A stretch of 64,000 bases of DNA, from the NCBI GenBank assembly GCA_050184585.1, contig JBFXAF010000005.1, positions 124,001 to 188,000 of the forward strand, given 5' to 3'. Shown in pieces: positions 45,446 through 55,188 of this stretch. Below the pieces are notes generated by a model. It made no database searches. It was not told where the DNA came from and was given only the letters and a program-made list of their open reading frames with translations. Made by a program: the position numbers and the translations under genes. This DNA comes from JBFXAF01 sp050184585. Its GTDB lineage: Bacteria; Pseudomonadota; Alphaproteobacteria; Rhizobiales; Rhizobiaceae. Within the stretch, counting starts at the first letter, position 1; each line of letters begins with the position of its first letter.

Positions 45446-46063
45446 TCAGCGCGAGTAGAACTCGACGACCAGGTTCGGCTCCATCTGCACTGCGAACGGC
45501 ACGTCCGCCAGGCCCGGCACGCGCGCGAAGGTGGCGACCATTTTGTTGTGATCGGCTTCGATGTAGTCCGGCACGTCGCGCTCGGCCAAACCGACCGATT
45601 CCAGCACCGAGACGAGCTGCTTCGACTTCTCGCGCACTTCGATCACGTCACCCGGCTTGCAGCGGTAGGAACCGATGTTGACGCGCTTGCCATTGACGTT
45701 GATGTGGCCGTGATTGACGAACTGCCGGGCCGCGAAGATCGTCGGCACGAACTTGGCCCGGTAGACGACCGCGTCGAGGCGCGATTCCAGCAGGCCGATC
45801 AAATTGTCCGGCGTGTCGCCCTTGCGGCGGTTCGCCTCTTCGTAGGTTCCACGGAACTGCTTCTCGGAGATGTCGCCGTAGTGACCCTTCAGCTTCTGCT
45901 TGGCGCGCAGCTGCAGGCCGAAGTCGGACATCTTGCCCTTGCGGCGCTGGCCATGCTGGCCGGGGCCGTATTCACGCCGGTTGACCGGTGATTTCGGCCG
46001 GCCCCAGATGTTCTCGCCGAGACGGCGGTCGATCTTGTATTTCGCGGATTCGCGCTTGCTCAT
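45446..46063 (-). CDS. rpsD: 30S ribosomal protein S4
   Basis: A 205-residue S4 protein, an assembly-initiating 16S rRNA-binding protein and a translational autoregulator in some bacteria. It starts MSKRESAKYKIDRRLGENIWG and contains the S4 RNA-binding domain (SRLDAVVYRAKF, HINVNGKRVNIGSY). It is monocistronic here with its own terminator, as is usual in Rhizobiales. A perfect hairpin lies in the leader at 46088-46108. Confidence 0.97.
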   Translation of the reverse strand: MSKRESAKYKIDRRLGENIWGRPKSPVNRREYGPGQHGQRRKGKMSDFGLQLRAKQKLKGHYGDISEKQFRGTYEEANRRKGDTPDNLIGLLESRLDAVVYRAKFVPTIFAARQFVNHGHINVNGKRVNIGSYRCKPGDVIEVREKSKQLVSVLESVGLAERDVPDYIEADHNKMVATFARVPGLADVPFAVQMEPNLVVEFYSR

Positions 46064-46087
46064 CGCATTCCCTTTCAAAACGATATA

Positions 46088-46108
46088 CCCGGAACTTCAC
46101 GTTCCGGG
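46088..46108 (-). promoter_or_regulatory. Leader hairpin upstream of rpsD
   Basis: CCCGGAAC-TTCAC-GTTCCGGG is a perfect 8-bp stem with a 5-base loop, 25 bp before the rpsD start on the minus strand. It could be a structured leader used for feedback by S4 or an attenuator. The structure is seen; the role is inferred. Confidence 0.4.
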
Positions 46109-46254
46109 CGAAGGAAACGCGCCCTCCTCTGGCCTCCGTTTTCGAGACCTGACAGGGCTTCCCGCGCACGCTTTGCGAAAGAAACCCACGGGACACGTCA
46201 GTCTTGCGAGGCCAGAAAGGATGACAAGAGGTTGCCAGGCCGGCCTTGCGGCAT

Positions 46255-46287
46255 CAAAAAATCTCGCCGGGCGTTGCGGCCCGGCGA
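46255..46287 (-). terminator. Terminator after the DUF3008 gene
   Basis: A 9-bp perfect stem, TCGCCGGGC/GCCCGGCGA, with a 6-base loop, followed on the minus strand by GATTTTTT. It lies about 62 bp after the DUF3008 stop, within the 285-bp gap that also holds the rpsD promoter. Confidence 0.8.
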
Positions 46288-46348
46288 TGGCGGGGGGATA
46301 GGGGAAACGCGCGGAGAAGTCAACGCCGACTTGAGCGGTGCGACGCGC

Positions 46349-46534
46349 CTAGCCGCTCTTCTTCTCCGGCAGGCCCTTGCGCTTGGTCTCGGCGAACTCC
46401 TCGAGCTGCTTCTCGCTCATGGACTCGTACATCTCGCGCGAGGCGCCCTTGAGTTCGCTCTTTCTCGTATCGCCGCGTTTGGCGGCGAGCGCCGCGCCCG
46501 CGGCCTTCTGCTGCGCTTTCGATGTGGCTGGCAT
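46349..46534 (-). CDS. DUF3008 small basic protein
   Basis: A 61-residue protein with the DUF3008 pattern (MPATSKAQQKAAGAALAAKRG, then LKGASREMYESMSEKQLEEFA). It is lysine-rich and helical, with no assigned function. It lies on the same strand as murI, 62 bp downstream of it, and has its own terminator. Confidence 0.85.
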   Translation of the reverse strand: MPATSKAQQKAAGAALAAKRGDTRKSELKGASREMYESMSEKQLEEFAETKRKGLPEKKSG

Positions 46535-46596
46535 GTCCGTTCTCCATTCAGCCGCCCCGGAAAGCAGTCGAACGGCCTGGGCGATATGCCGGTTCC

Positions 46597-47391
46597 CTAG
46601 AAAACGGTCAGTCCGAAACCCTCCATCAGCCTGCGCGTCTGGAAGTCGACCTTGCCGCTGGTGAATACGGCGATGTCCGCGGCCGATGTTTCACGGGCCG
46701 GGCCGGGCGGCAGTGTTTCCAGGAGAGACAGCGCCCGCCGGGCGATTGCCTCGGCCGGGTCCAGCCAGTCGACCGGCCATGGCGCCGTCTTGCGCATGCG
46801 GTTCACGAGGAACGGATAGTGCGTGCAGGCGAGCACCACGATGTCCGTTCGCCGCCCGTCATGCTCGACGAAGCAGGGCGCGATCTCGGCGCGAACCGTG
46901 TCCTCGTCGACGAAGCCTTCGCGCATGTAGATTTCCGCCAGTCCGGCAAGCCGGTCGCTGCCCACCAGGCGCACATGCACCTTCTGGGCCCAGTCCCGGA
47001 TCAAGTCGCGGGTGTACTGGCGTTTTACCGTACCGGGCGTCGCCAGCACCGAGACGAGTCCGGACCGCGTCCGCTCGGCGGCGGGCTTGATCGCCGGAAC
47101 CGTGCCGACAAAGGGGTGGCCCGGAAAGGCCTCCCGGAGTGCGTCGATCACCAATGTCGAGGCGGTGTTGCAGGCGATGACCGAGACTACCGGATCGTGC
47201 CGCGCGATCAGTTCGCCGAACAGCGCGAGAATGTGATTCCTCAGCGCGGGCTCCTCCCACGCGCCGAACGGAAACGCCGCGTCGTCCGCGACATAGACGA
47301 ACCGCCGGTCCGGCATCAGCACGCGCGCCTCGCGCAGGACGGTGAGCCCGCCGATGCCGGAATCGAAAAGGAGAACCGACCCGTCAGCCAT
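46597..47391 (-). CDS. murI: Glutamate racemase
   Basis: A 264-residue cofactor-independent racemase that makes D-glutamate for peptidoglycan. The two catalytic cysteines lie in IACNTAST and LACTHYPFL, and the N-terminal Asp-Ser motif in LLFDSGIGGLTV. Length is normal. Its start overlaps the end of the upstream methyltransferase gene by 8 bp. Confidence 0.95.
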   Translation of the reverse strand: MADGSVLLFDSGIGGLTVLREARVLMPDRRFVYVADDAAFPFGAWEEPALRNHILALFGELIARHDPVVSVIACNTASTLVIDALREAFPGHPFVGTVPAIKPAAERTRSGLVSVLATPGTVKRQYTRDLIRDWAQKVHVRLVGSDRLAGLAEIYMREGFVDEDTVRAEIAPCFVEHDGRRTDIVVLACTHYPFLVNRMRKTAPWPVDWLDPAEAIARRALSLLETLPPGPARETSAADIAVFTSGKVDFQTRRLMEGFGLTVF

Positions 47392-48265
47392 CGTCGGATT
47401 CTCCTCGTGCTGCGCCGCCGGCTGTATCGCCGCCGGACCGTTCGGTCCCAGACGCGCGATCGGCGCTGCGCTTGCGGTCGGGATAGCCCGCTCCGCGCGG
47501 TTCCTTCGGCGAAAAGTAGTCCAGCGAGGAGAGCACCCCGCGCAGCACCTTGAGTTCGGCCTCGGAGAAGCCGGGCCGCGTCAGCACGGCGCGCAGATTG
47601 TCCACCATCTTGGGCCTCTTCGCGGCCGGCCTGAAATAGCCGCGGCTCCCGAGGGCTTCTTCCAGGTGCCCGAAGAAGCTGAGGAGCTGCTGCTTCGGCG
47701 CGGACTGAACCTCCGGGCCTCGGAACGCCGTGTCATCCGGGTGATCGAGCCCGGCCTTCATCCATTCGTAGGACATCAACAGCACCGCCTGCGCAATGTT
47801 CAGCGAGGCGAAGGCGGGGTTGACGGGAAACGTCACGATCTCGTCGGCCAGCGCAACCTCGTCATTCTCGAGGCCGGTCCGCTCACGACCGAAAAGCACG
47901 CCCGTCTTCTGACCGGCGGCGAAGCGCCCCCGCAGCGTCCGCGCCGCCTCCCCCGGGCCGCGCACGGGCTTGAAACCGTCCCGCTCCCGGGCGGTGGTCG
48001 CGTAGACAAAGGAAAGATCCGCGATTGCCGCCTCCAGCGTGCCGTAAACCGTGGCGGCGTCGATCACATGGTCGGCGCGGCTGGCGACCGCCCTCGCCTT
48101 CTCGCTCGGCCAGCCGTCGCGCGGATTCACCAGCCTGAGTTCGGCAAGTCCGAAATTCGCCATGGCCCGCGCGACCATGCCGATATTCTCGCCGAGTTGC
48201 GGCTCGACGAGGACGATGGCCGGACCCTCGGCGATCAGTTTTCGGCCGCTGTCCGGGGCCGTCAT
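47384..48265 (-). CDS. trmJ: TrmJ-like SPOUT rRNA/tRNA methyltransferase
   Basis: A 293-residue SPOUT-class 2'-O-methyltransferase resembling TrmJ (tRNA nucleotide 32). The N-terminal half has LVEPQLGENIGMVARAMANFG, the middle LFGRERTGLENDEV, and the knot region NPAFASLNIAQAVLL. The last 30 residues are polar and low in complexity. It overlaps murI by 8 bp. The neighbouring ttcA also acts on tRNA position 32, which may be coincidence. Confidence 0.88.
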   Translation of the reverse strand: MTAPDSGRKLIAEGPAIVLVEPQLGENIGMVARAMANFGLAELRLVNPRDGWPSEKARAVASRADHVIDAATVYGTLEAAIADLSFVYATTARERDGFKPVRGPGEAARTLRGRFAAGQKTGVLFGRERTGLENDEVALADEIVTFPVNPAFASLNIAQAVLLMSYEWMKAGLDHPDDTAFRGPEVQSAPKQQLLSFFGHLEEALGSRGYFRPAAKRPKMVDNLRAVLTRPGFSEAELKVLRGVLSSLDYFSPKEPRGAGYPDRKRSADRASGTERSGGDTAGGAARGESDDG

Positions 48266-48328
48266 GGGTTGGCGCGCTCGTTCACGCCCCGGCTCGTGCC
48301 ATATCCGCCGCCCGAATTGAAGGCCGGT

Positions 48329-49240
48329 TCACACGACGAAGGCGCGGATCGCGCTCGCGACCTCTTCCGGCTTTTCGTGAAGTATCCAGTGTCCCGCTGC
48401 GGCGACCCGCTCGATCCTCAGGACTGGAGCGAAATCTTCCAGACCTTCGATGCAGGAAGGCCTCAGCGCCGTATCGACCTCGCCCCACAGCACCAGATGC
48501 GGCGTCGCCACGCGGAATGTTTCTCGCGGATAGTCGAGCAGAGGCACGCTTTCGGGCGTCTCGAGCGGTGGCGGCACGACGACCGGCGAGGCCCGGTACC
48601 AGTTGAGCATGGCCTCTAGCGCGCCGGGCTGCGCCCATGCCTCGCGATACCCTGCCCGCTGCGCGTCGCTCATCCAACGGGTCGCCGAGAAACCGGAGAA
48701 CATGCGTTCCAGCCGGCGGTAGTCGTCCTGTGCCAGCCGCGCCCCCATGCCCGACGTTCTGAGTGCGTTGATGTACTGGCTGGCCGCGCGCTGCTCGGGA
48801 TCGTCGATGATGGCCTTCTGGAAACACCACGGGTGCGGACCGTTGGCGACGACGAGATGCGTGAGCCTGTCCGGATGGGCGAACGCGTATGCATAGGCCA
48901 CCGACGCCCCCCAGTCGTGACCCGCCAGCACGAAGGGCCTTCCGGGCGACAGCCGGTCGGCCAGCGCCGCCAGATCTCTGACAATGCGTTTCGCACGGTA
49001 GGCATCGACGCCCGCCGGCTTGGACGAAAGGTTGAAACCCCTCTGGTCGGGCGCGACGACATGGAAGTCGTCTGCGAGGCGTTCCATGACCTGGCGCCAT
49101 GCCTCCCAGTATTCCGGGAACCCGTGCAGAAAAACGATCAGAGGTTTCGCCGGATCGCCGGCCGAGACGACGTGCAGCGACACCTCGCCCAGATCGTGGA
49201 AATCGGACCGCACGACCCCTCCCGAAGGCTGACGGCTCAC
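48329..49240 (-). CDS. Alpha/beta hydrolase, epoxide hydrolase type
   Basis: A 303-residue alpha/beta hydrolase. HGFPEYWEAWR carries the oxyanion-hole HG motif, the nucleophile Asp is in AGHDWGAS, and the catalytic His is in AAGHWILHE near the C-terminus. Asp at the nucleophile position favours soluble epoxide hydrolase or haloalkane dehalogenase-like chemistry. Substrate unknown. It is divergent from icd. Confidence 0.87.
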   Translation of the reverse strand: MSRQPSGGVVRSDFHDLGEVSLHVVSAGDPAKPLIVFLHGFPEYWEAWRQVMERLADDFHVVAPDQRGFNLSSKPAGVDAYRAKRIVRDLAALADRLSPGRPFVLAGHDWGASVAYAYAFAHPDRLTHLVVANGPHPWCFQKAIIDDPEQRAASQYINALRTSGMGARLAQDDYRRLERMFSGFSATRWMSDAQRAGYREAWAQPGALEAMLNWYRASPVVVPPPLETPESVPLLDYPRETFRVATPHLVLWGEVDTALRPSCIEGLEDFAPVLRIERVAAAGHWILHEKPEEVASAIRAFVV

Positions 49241-49338
49241 GGTTTACGCGCCGGCAAACCGTTTGCTATAGGGGCCGCGACCGTTCGCACCCGCTTTCAG
49301 CGGCCCTCTCCCGACAATTTTCAAACGAGGCATTTCCG

Positions 49339-50550
49339 ATGGCGAAGATCAAGGTGGAAAATCCGGTCGTCGAACTCGACGGCGACGAGATGACCCGCAT
49401 CATCTGGCAGCTGATCAAGGACAAGCTGATCCATCCCTATCTCGACCTCGACCTCGAATATTACGACCTCGGCGTCGAGCATCGCGACGCCACGAACGAC
49501 CAGGTGACCATCGACGCCGCAAACGCCATCAAGAAGCACGGCGTCGGCGTCAAGTGCGCCACCATCACCCCGGACGAGGCCCGCGTCACCGAGTTCGGCC
49601 TGAAGAAGATGTGGAAGTCGCCCAATGGCACGATCCGCAACATCCTCGGCGGCGTCATCTTCCGCGAGCCGATCATCGCCAAGAACGTGCCGCGCCTCGT
49701 GCCCGGCTGGACCAAGCCGATCATCGTCGGCCGCCACGCCTTCGGTGACCAGTACCGCGCCACCGACTTCCGCTTCCCCGGCAAGGGCAAGCTGACGATC
49801 AAGTTCGTCGGCGACGACGGCCAGACGATCGAGCACGAGGTGTTCGACGCGCCCGGCTCCGGCGTCGCCATGGCCATGTACAACCTTGACGATTCCATCC
49901 GCGACTTCGCGATGGCCTCGTTCAACTACGCGCTGGACCGCGGCGTGCCCTGCTATCTGTCGACCAAGAACACGATCCTGAAAGCCTATGACGGGCGCTT
50001 CAAGGACATCTTCCAGGAGGTGTTCGATGCCGGCTTCGCCGACAAGTTCAAGGCGGCGAAGATCTGGTACGAGCACCGCCTCATCGACGACATGGTGGCC
50101 TCCGCGCTCAAATGGTCGGGCGGCTACGTCTGGGCTTGCAAGAACTACGACGGCGACGTCCAGTCCGACACGGTCGCCCAGGGCTTCGGCTCACTCGGCC
50201 TGATGACCTCCGTCCTGCTCACGCCCGACGGCAGGACCGTGGAGGCCGAGGCCGCGCACGGCACGGTGACCCGGCACTACCGCCAGCACCAGAAGGGCGA
50301 GGAGACCTCCACCAACTCGATCGCGTCGATCTTCGCCTGGACGCGCGGGCTGGCGCACCGCGCCAAGCTCGACGACAACGCCGCGCTCAAGCGCTTTGCC
50401 GACACGCTGGAGAGGGTCTGCGTGCAGACGGTCGAGTCCGGCTACATGACCAAGGACCTGTCGCTGCTCATCGGCCCAGACCAGCCCTGGCTCTCGACCA
50501 CCGGCTTCCTCGACAAGGTCGACGAGAATCTCGAGGCCGCGATGGGCTGA
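49339..50550 (+). CDS. icd: NADP-dependent isocitrate dehydrogenase
   Basis: A 403-residue dimeric, eukaryote-like NADP isocitrate dehydrogenase of the TCA cycle. Substrate and cofactor motifs are ELDGDEMTRI, SPNGTIRNILGG, the metal-binding region in NYDGDVQSDTVAQGFGSLG and AAHGTVTRHYR. It is convergent with alaS. Both stop codons lie inside a 7-bp perfect inverted repeat (50544-50562). Confidence 0.96.
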   Translation: MAKIKVENPVVELDGDEMTRIIWQLIKDKLIHPYLDLDLEYYDLGVEHRDATNDQVTIDAANAIKKHGVGVKCATITPDEARVTEFGLKKMWKSPNGTIRNILGGVIFREPIIAKNVPRLVPGWTKPIIVGRHAFGDQYRATDFRFPGKGKLTIKFVGDDGQTIEHEVFDAPGSGVAMAMYNLDDSIRDFAMASFNYALDRGVPCYLSTKNTILKAYDGRFKDIFQEVFDAGFADKFKAAKIWYEHRLIDDMVASALKWSGGYVWACKNYDGDVQSDTVAQGFGSLGLMTSVLLTPDGRTVEAEAAHGTVTRHYRQHQKGEETSTNSIASIFAWTRGLAHRAKLDDNAALKRFADTLERVCVQTVESGYMTKDLSLLIGPDQPWLSTTGFLDKVDENLEAAMG

Positions 50551-50562
50551 GCGACTCAGCCC
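50544..50562. terminator. Inverted repeat holding both stop codons of icd and alaS
   Basis: GGGCTGA-GCGAC-TCAGCCC is a 7-bp perfect inverted repeat that includes the icd stop (50548-50550) and the alaS stop (50556-50558). It could act as a bidirectional terminator, but no T run follows on either strand, so the call is weak. Confidence 0.35.
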
Positions 50563-53219
50563 GCCATCGCCGCCCTGACCGCGGCGATGGCGTCCGCCGC
50601 CTTCGAGCCGTCCGGGCCGCCGGCCTGAGCCATATCGGGCCGCCCGCCGCCGCCCTGCCCGCCGAGCGCGGCGGAGGCGACGCGGACCAGATCCACCGCG
50701 CTGAAGCGCGCCGTCAGGTCTTCGGTGACGCCGACGACGACGCTGGCCTTGCCGTCCTCGCCGGTGCCGACGAAGACGACGACGCCGGAACCGAGCGACG
50801 TCTTGCCGGCGTCCGCGAGCGGCTTCAGATCCTTCGGCGATACGCCGGTCACCGACCTGCCGAGGAAGCCGACGCTCGCCACGGTCTCCTTCTCGTCGGC
50901 CGTGTCGGCAGCCGAACCGCCGCCGAGCGCCAGCTTCTTCCTGGCTTCGGAAAGCTCGCGCTCAAGCTTGCGCCGCTCGTCCATCAGCGCCTCGACGCGG
51001 GCGAGCGCGTCGGCGGGCGAAACCTTGAGCGCGGACGCGATGGCCTTCAGGCGACGGTCCTGCTCGTCCAGATGCTTTCGAGCCGCATCTCCCGTAAGCG
51101 CCTCGATGCGGCGCACCCCGGCCGCGACCGCGCTGTCGGAGACGATGCGCACCAGGCCGATATCGCCGGTCGAGCGTGCATGCGTGCCGCCGCAGAGTTC
51201 GATCGAGTAGGGCCGGTTGGCCTTGGCGCCGTGGAGGCCGGTGCCCATCGAGACCACGCGAACCTCGTCGCCGTACTTCTCGCCGAACAGAGCCATCGCG
51301 CCCTCGGCGATGGCGTCGTCGACCGACATCAGCCGCGTCGTCACCGGGCTGTTCTGCACGACGATCTCGTTGGCCATCGCCTCGACCTGCTCGAGCTCTT
51401 CGCTGGAGATCGGCTTGTTGTGCGAGATGTCGAAGCGCAGCCGCTCGGGCGCGACCAGAGAACCCTTCTGCGCGACATGGCTGCCCAGCACCTCGCGCAG
51501 CGCCTCGTGGATCAGGTGGGTGGCCGAATGGTTCGAACGCAGGCGCGAGCGCCGGGCGTGATCGACCGCGAGTTCGACCGCCACGCCGAGCTTGACCTCG
51601 CCCTTCGTCACCTTGCCGAGATGCACGAAGAGCCCGTCGGCCTTCTTCTGCGTATCGGTCACCTCGACGGAAAAACCCTCGCCCGCGATCGTGCCCGTGT
51701 CGCCCATCTGACCGCCGGACTCGCCGTAGAACGGCGTCTGGTTGACGACGATGGCGACCGTCTCGCCGGCCCGGGCGGAGCCAATCTCCGCACCGTCCCC
51801 GACCAGCGCGGTGACGACGCCTTCGGCCTTCTCGGTCTCGTAGCCGAGGAATTCGGTCGCTCCGAGCTTTTCGCGCAGGCCGAACCAGACCACCTCGGTC
51901 GCGGCCTCGCCCGAGCCGGCCCAGCTCTTGCGGGCTTCCGCCTTCTGGCGTTCCATCGCCGCGTCGAAGCCGGCGAGGTTGACCGAAATGTTGCGCTGGC
52001 GGAGCGCGTCCTGGGTGAGATCGAGCGGGAAACCGTAGGTGTCGTAGAGCTTGAAGGCGGTCTCGCCGTCCAGCATGTCGCCGGAGCCGAGCGAGTCCGT
52101 CGCCTCGGCGAGCAGGCCGAGACCGCGCACCAGCGTCTTGCGGAAACGCATCTCCTCGAGCTTCAGCGCCTCGGTGATCAGCGCCTCGCCGCGCACCAGT
52201 TCGGGATAGGCCTGACCCATCTCGCGCACCAGCGCGGGCACGAGCTTCCACATCAGCGGCTCGCTCGCGCCGAGAAGCTGCGCATGGCGCATGGCGCGCC
52301 GCATGATGCGGCGAAGCACATAGCCGCGCCCCTCGTTGGACGGCAGCACGCCATCGGCCAGCAGGAAGGACGTCGAACGCAGATGGTCGGCGATGACGCG
52401 GTAGGAGGCGACGTTGTCCGCCTCCGGAGCGCGGCCGAGTGCCGACGACGCCGCGTCGATCAGATGGCGGAACAGGTCCGTCTCGAAGACGCTTTCGACC
52501 CCTTGCAGGATGGAGGCCATGCGCTCCAGACCCATGCCGGTATCGATCGATGGGCGCGGCAGCGGCACACGCTCCTCCTTCGTCACCTGCTCGAACTGCA
52601 TGAAGACGAGGTTCCAGAATTCGAGGAAGCGGTCGCCGTCCTCCTCCGGGCTTCCGGGCGGGCCGCCCCAGATGTGCTCGCCGCGATCGATGAATATCTC
52701 CGAGCACGGACCGCAGGGCCCGGTGTCGCCCATCGCCCAGAAATTGTCGGAGGTCGGGATGCGGATGATCCTGTCGTCGGAAAAGCCGGCGATCCGCTTC
52801 CACAGCCCTGCCGCCTCGTCGTCAGTGTGATAGACGGTGACCAGCAGCTTGTCCTTCGGCAGGCCGAAATCGCGGGTGATCAACGTCCAAGCGAAATCGA
52901 TCGCCTGCTCCTTGAAATAGTCGCCGAAGGAAAAATTGCCGAGCATCTCGAAGAAGGTGAGATGCCGCGCGGTGTAGCCGACATTGTCGAGGTCGTTGTG
53001 CTTGCCGCCGGCGCGGACACTTTTCTGGGCCGTGGCCGCACGGCTGTAGGAGCGCTTCTCGAGGCCCGTAAAGACGTTCTTGAACTGCACCATGCCGGCG
53101 TTGGTGAACATCAGCGTCGGGTCGTTGCGGGGCACGAGCGGGCTCGAGGCAACGACCTCGTGGCCGTTCTTCCTGAAGAAGTCGAGAAAGGTCGACCGAA
53201 TGTCGTTGACGCCGCTCAT
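50556..53219 (-). CDS. alaS: Alanyl-tRNA synthetase
   Basis: An 887-residue class II synthetase charging tRNA-Ala. The catalytic domain has FTNAGMVQFKNVF and DTGPCGPCSEI. The editing domain has HSATHLIHEAL and ELCGGTHARSTGDIG, and the C-terminal C-Ala region ends the protein. Length matches the family. The start at 53219 (MSGVNDIRSTFLDFF) is canonical; the open frame upstream to 53405 has no homology. It lies downstream of recA on the same strand, separated by an unusual 664-bp region. Confidence 0.96.
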   Translation of the reverse strand: MSGVNDIRSTFLDFFRKNGHEVVASSPLVPRNDPTLMFTNAGMVQFKNVFTGLEKRSYSRAATAQKSVRAGGKHNDLDNVGYTARHLTFFEMLGNFSFGDYFKEQAIDFAWTLITRDFGLPKDKLLVTVYHTDDEAAGLWKRIAGFSDDRIIRIPTSDNFWAMGDTGPCGPCSEIFIDRGEHIWGGPPGSPEEDGDRFLEFWNLVFMQFEQVTKEERVPLPRPSIDTGMGLERMASILQGVESVFETDLFRHLIDAASSALGRAPEADNVASYRVIADHLRSTSFLLADGVLPSNEGRGYVLRRIMRRAMRHAQLLGASEPLMWKLVPALVREMGQAYPELVRGEALITEALKLEEMRFRKTLVRGLGLLAEATDSLGSGDMLDGETAFKLYDTYGFPLDLTQDALRQRNISVNLAGFDAAMERQKAEARKSWAGSGEAATEVVWFGLREKLGATEFLGYETEKAEGVVTALVGDGAEIGSARAGETVAIVVNQTPFYGESGGQMGDTGTIAGEGFSVEVTDTQKKADGLFVHLGKVTKGEVKLGVAVELAVDHARRSRLRSNHSATHLIHEALREVLGSHVAQKGSLVAPERLRFDISHNKPISSEELEQVEAMANEIVVQNSPVTTRLMSVDDAIAEGAMALFGEKYGDEVRVVSMGTGLHGAKANRPYSIELCGGTHARSTGDIGLVRIVSDSAVAAGVRRIEALTGDAARKHLDEQDRRLKAIASALKVSPADALARVEALMDERRKLERELSEARKKLALGGGSAADTADEKETVASVGFLGRSVTGVSPKDLKPLADAGKTSLGSGVVVFVGTGEDGKASVVVGVTEDLTARFSAVDLVRVASAALGGQGGGGRPDMAQAGGPDGSKAADAIAAVRAAMAG

Positions 53220-53360
53220 TGACCGCCTGCGCAAGCTGGAAAACACGCGTCCGGCTAAGGACAGGGCCTTGTAGAGGAGCGCCCCCTCGCCTGTCCAGAA
53301 TGATGGCCGCCTTGCGTCGTCGCCACGCCCCGTTTCCGGTCTGGCCATTGTCGAAGAGCC

Positions 53361-53613
53361 GACCCCCGAAGGGTCGGGAAGACGGGCGGCCGCGGGGTCG
53401 CTCATCTAAGGGTATGTACGTGCAACCTCGCGGCCGCCCGTCCGGCGACTTTTGGCATCCGCCCGATCCGCTTCCCCTCCGTTGCCGACTTGCATCGGCT
53501 CCGGAGGGTTAAGTGCAACCGTCCGGCACGCACGGGTCCTAATGCCCGCAGGGGAACCTTCGGCGGAGCCTCCCCAGAACCGTCTTACGAGGACGGCCCG
53601 GAGGCGCCGGTTC
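53361..53613. ncRNA. Candidate structured RNA between recA and alaS
   Basis: This non-coding stretch carries a dense series of inverted repeats. They are GACCC/GGGTC at 53361-53375, a perfect 14-bp repeat (53381-53394 with 53429-53442), a nested stem (outer CCCTCCG/CGGAGGG, inner GCCGA/TCGGC, 53475-53508), GGGGA/TCCCC at 53551-53575, and CCGTC/GACGG at 53580-53596 inside GAACC/GGTTC. GTGCAACC occurs twice (53420 and 53513). I recognise no known RNA family (not SRP RNA, RNase P RNA, 6S or tmRNA). Strand and function are unknown. Confidence 0.4.
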
Positions 53614-53770
53614 CACCCCGCGCAATCACCGTCATGACCGGCGTTCCCGAGGGAGGAGCGGGGCAAGGATAAGGCTCGTGGCAGGGGTGTGGATTGAGAT
53701 GGCGAAGAAATCGAGGAAGCTATTGAAAAGGTTGGAGGCGGGCGGAAATCTTGTCCACGGGGTGCGATAG

Positions 53771-53801
53771 CCTTTCCTTCTCCCCCAAGGGGAGAAGGGA
53801 A
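53771..53801. repeat. Palindromic intergenic repeat downstream of recA
   Basis: A hairpin with arms TTCTCCCC and GGGGAGAA around CAA, extended by CTTTCC/GGGAAAG with one bulged base. It resembles the short dispersed CTTCTCCCC-type repeats common in rhizobial intergenic regions. The rest of the 53220-53883 gap outside this repeat, the candidate RNA and the recA terminator shows no gene I can support. Confidence 0.55.
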
Positions 53802-53826
53802 AGCGCCGCGTGCTGCCGGCACGGCC

Positions 53827-53857
53827 AAAACGAAACCGCCGGCGCAGGGCCGGCGGT
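53827..53857 (-). terminator. Terminator after recA
   Basis: A perfect 9-bp stem, ACCGCCGGC/GCCGGCGGT, read on the minus strand and followed by TTCGTTTTGG. It lies about 27 bp after the recA stop. Confidence 0.75.
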
Positions 53858-53883
53858 CTGTGGCGAAGCAGGTGGTACGCGGC

Positions 53884-54969
<1,086 letters not shown>

Positions 54970-55026
54970 GATACATACCCCGCGAAAGTCAATGAAGGCC
55001 GGCCGATCCGGTTCGATGGTTCATAT

Positions 55027-55041
55027 GTACATGCTTTGTTC
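55027..55041. promoter_or_regulatory. LexA-box-like site upstream of recA
   Basis: GTAC-ATGCTTT-GTTC matches the alphaproteobacterial SOS box GTTC-N7-GTTC in all but one of the eight fixed bases. It lies in the recA promoter region, where SOS control is expected. Additional GTTC words occur at 55011 and 55019. Site identity is inferred from this match and position. Confidence 0.6.
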
Positions 55042-55188
55042 TGTTTTGGCAAGAGCGCCCATCCAACTGAAATCGTTGCATTAAATGACCAGTGTTCGAA
55101 ATATGTTCCGCCAGGCATATGTCGGATGTATCCCGTTGGAGCATGGGAGCGCACCCGGGCGCCGGCGGCGGCGATTCGGGTGCTGCGC

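Noticed and set aside
53361..53613. tmRNA, RNase P RNA, 6S RNA or SRP RNA
   Set aside because: No tRNA-like ends or tag reading frame, no conserved RNase P core words and no SRP tetraloop motif could be found on either strand.
53699..53770. A 23-codon basic frame (MAKKSRKLLKRLEAGG...)
   Set aside because: Too short to judge, in the non-coding region downstream of recA on the opposite strand, with no conserved context.
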